Of a stretch of 64,000 nucleotides of DNA, positions 62,854 through 64,000 are shown piece after piece. Both the position numbers and the translations under genes were made by a program. How positions within the stretch are numbered: the stretch's first letter is position 1; each line of letters starts with the position of its first letter. The DNA is from Mesaphorura yosii (lineage: Eukaryota; Arthropoda; Collembola; Poduromorpha; Tullbergiidae). The stretch lies in assembly GCA_009869945.1 (NCBI GenBank), contig WIXG01000039.1:186001-250000 (forward strand), read 5' to 3'. The notes below the pieces were generated by a model. The model saw nothing but the letters and a program-made list of their open reading frames with translations, made no database searches and had not been told where the DNA came from.

Positions 62854-63847
62854 TCATGCGGGCTTGCAAATTGTCAGTTCGGATTGGGAAGCGGCGATAG
62901 CTAACAAGTCAGCGGGATCAACCACTGCTAGAAACCTGACTCGTGCTAGCCCAATCAATTTGACACTGGTCTTAATTCCCGTCGTAGCCGCAATCTTGTG
63001 ATTTCTTCGCAATACCTCCAACACAGACTCGACCAATGAACACTTTGTCTTGCAATCCATCGTATCCACTGTCAATTCGCTCACATATGGACACATTTTG
63101 AAAACGTTCAGCACGAATTGTGAGTTGAATCTACGTGGGTATTTCATATCAATGTCTCGTTCCCCAAAGCTGTCTTTCAGCGTCAGCGACCTGAGTTTGG
63201 CGAAAGTCTGACGGTCGTCTACCGAAATGGAAGCCACGTTTTTGTCTTCAAGCCCGATTGCCGATTCCCCCCAAAGTACGAGAGTTTGCAGATTTTCCAA
63301 GCGTTGGGCCATCCAAACACGGTCTTCGCAGTCCTTTAAGAATTTTTCGAAATCATTGATGCTCAGCTGTAGGTGCTTTATGCAGGGACCGAATATGTCG
63401 AAGAATCTTTTCGTCGCGTAGGGAATTAACGGAGAACAACCGTTATCTGCGCCGTGCTCACGGGCTTTCTGATCACATATCGTCATGATGAATCTAGCGT
63501 ACGGAAATCTGACGATTGCATCTTCGCATGACGCGGATTGTTGCATGGTCTCGACAAATTTTGGGACGTGCCTCACATTGGACGCGGAGAAGTTAACGGA
63601 GACTCGCTTCCTTATTTCCAGAAGCACTTCCTGGTTCCAAAGACAGCAGACCAGGCGACAGGCGGCCAAGTCGTTGGGTGGAAGGTGTTGAAAGATGTTT
63701 GATAAAATCTGGCAGAGGACAGATACACATATCAATACATAAGTTTCCAAATCTTTCATTTGTACGTTTGTTGAAGGAGAACCAAAGTAAAAGTGAAACA
63801 AGAACGAGACTTACCAATTCATTTCGCAGAGGTACAGCGTCCATCAT
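62854..63847 (-). CDS. F-box protein (paralogue 2)
   Basis: Exon 1 (63847-63815, MMDAVPLRNEL) and exon 2 (63708-62854) give 295 residues. The F-box starts at the exon junction: ILSNIFQHLPPNDLAACRLV then CCLWNQEVLLEI. This is followed by the diagnostic VNFSASNVRHVPKFVETM, matching VNFSGSNTKHIYSFLKLM of the neighbour. Leucine-rich units continue (LENLQTLVLWGES, FAKLRSLTLKDSFGERD, KMCPYVSELTVDTMDC). It is shorter than the neighbour and ends at TGA after LTICKPA without the last LRR exon, so it is either a shorter form or lacks a third exon not found. Expected to act as an SCF substrate receptor; target unknown. Confidence 0.82.
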
Positions 63848-64000
63848 TAAAATTAAAACCGACTTTCCTCACTTTCCTGAAGAATTATCTTAATTGAATC
63901 ACTTGACTTTGTGCCGTGATTTAGCTCCGTTCGAAAATCAGAAGGTGACGGCCAGGAGCTCTTGCTTTAAGCAACTGGTGTACTTACCCAAATGTAACTG

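Overview
The window is a gene-bearing stretch of an animal nuclear genome. The genes have many short GT-AG introns, mostly about 60-110 nt, and include metazoan genes such as Su(z)12, FBF1 and a Rab11-FIP. A degenerate CCTAA/TTAGG tract around 32.1 kb is of the arthropod telomere type. Two F-box/leucine-rich-type paralogues side by side and a laccase with fungal-like motifs would fit a springtail (Collembola) or similar small arthropod. That placement is inference; no species can be fixed from the sequence alone.

Layout. About 1-10.8 kb has no convincing gene. Next come a pipsqueak/CENP-B-type HTH protein (-), a secreted laccase-like multicopper oxidase (+), a Mpv17/PMP22 channel-type membrane protein (-), and an intronless phosphatidylinositol transfer protein (+) preceded by two unassigned candidate exons. 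A seven-exon class II Rab11-FIP (Nuf/Rab11FIP3-4 type, +) with a 4.8 kb first intron follows. A transposon-scarred interval at 31-33.8 kb (telomere-like tract, Tc1 transposase remnant) separates it from an SSUH2-like gene with a His-rich insert (-).

From 36.8 kb the window is gene-dense: FBF1-like centriole appendage protein (+), ribosomal protein L18 (-), a WD40-repeat protein (+), Su(z)12 of PRC2 (+), protein disulfide isomerase (+), cytosolic methionyl-tRNA synthetase without appended domains (-), and the inverted F-box pair (+ then -).

How genes relate. There is no operon-like organisation; strands alternate freely. Convergent pairs are tight: FBF1/RpL18 stop codons are 138 bp apart and share a palindromic double poly(A) signal, and PDI/MARS1 are 104 bp apart with overlapping 3' ends. 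A 251-bp TA-flanked MITE sits between the laccase and Mpv17-like genes and carries AATAAA in its terminal repeats. Exon models were built by hand from splice motifs and reading-frame continuity, and every junction closes in phase except one in the SSUH2-like gene. Most product names rest on recognised motifs, not database searches.
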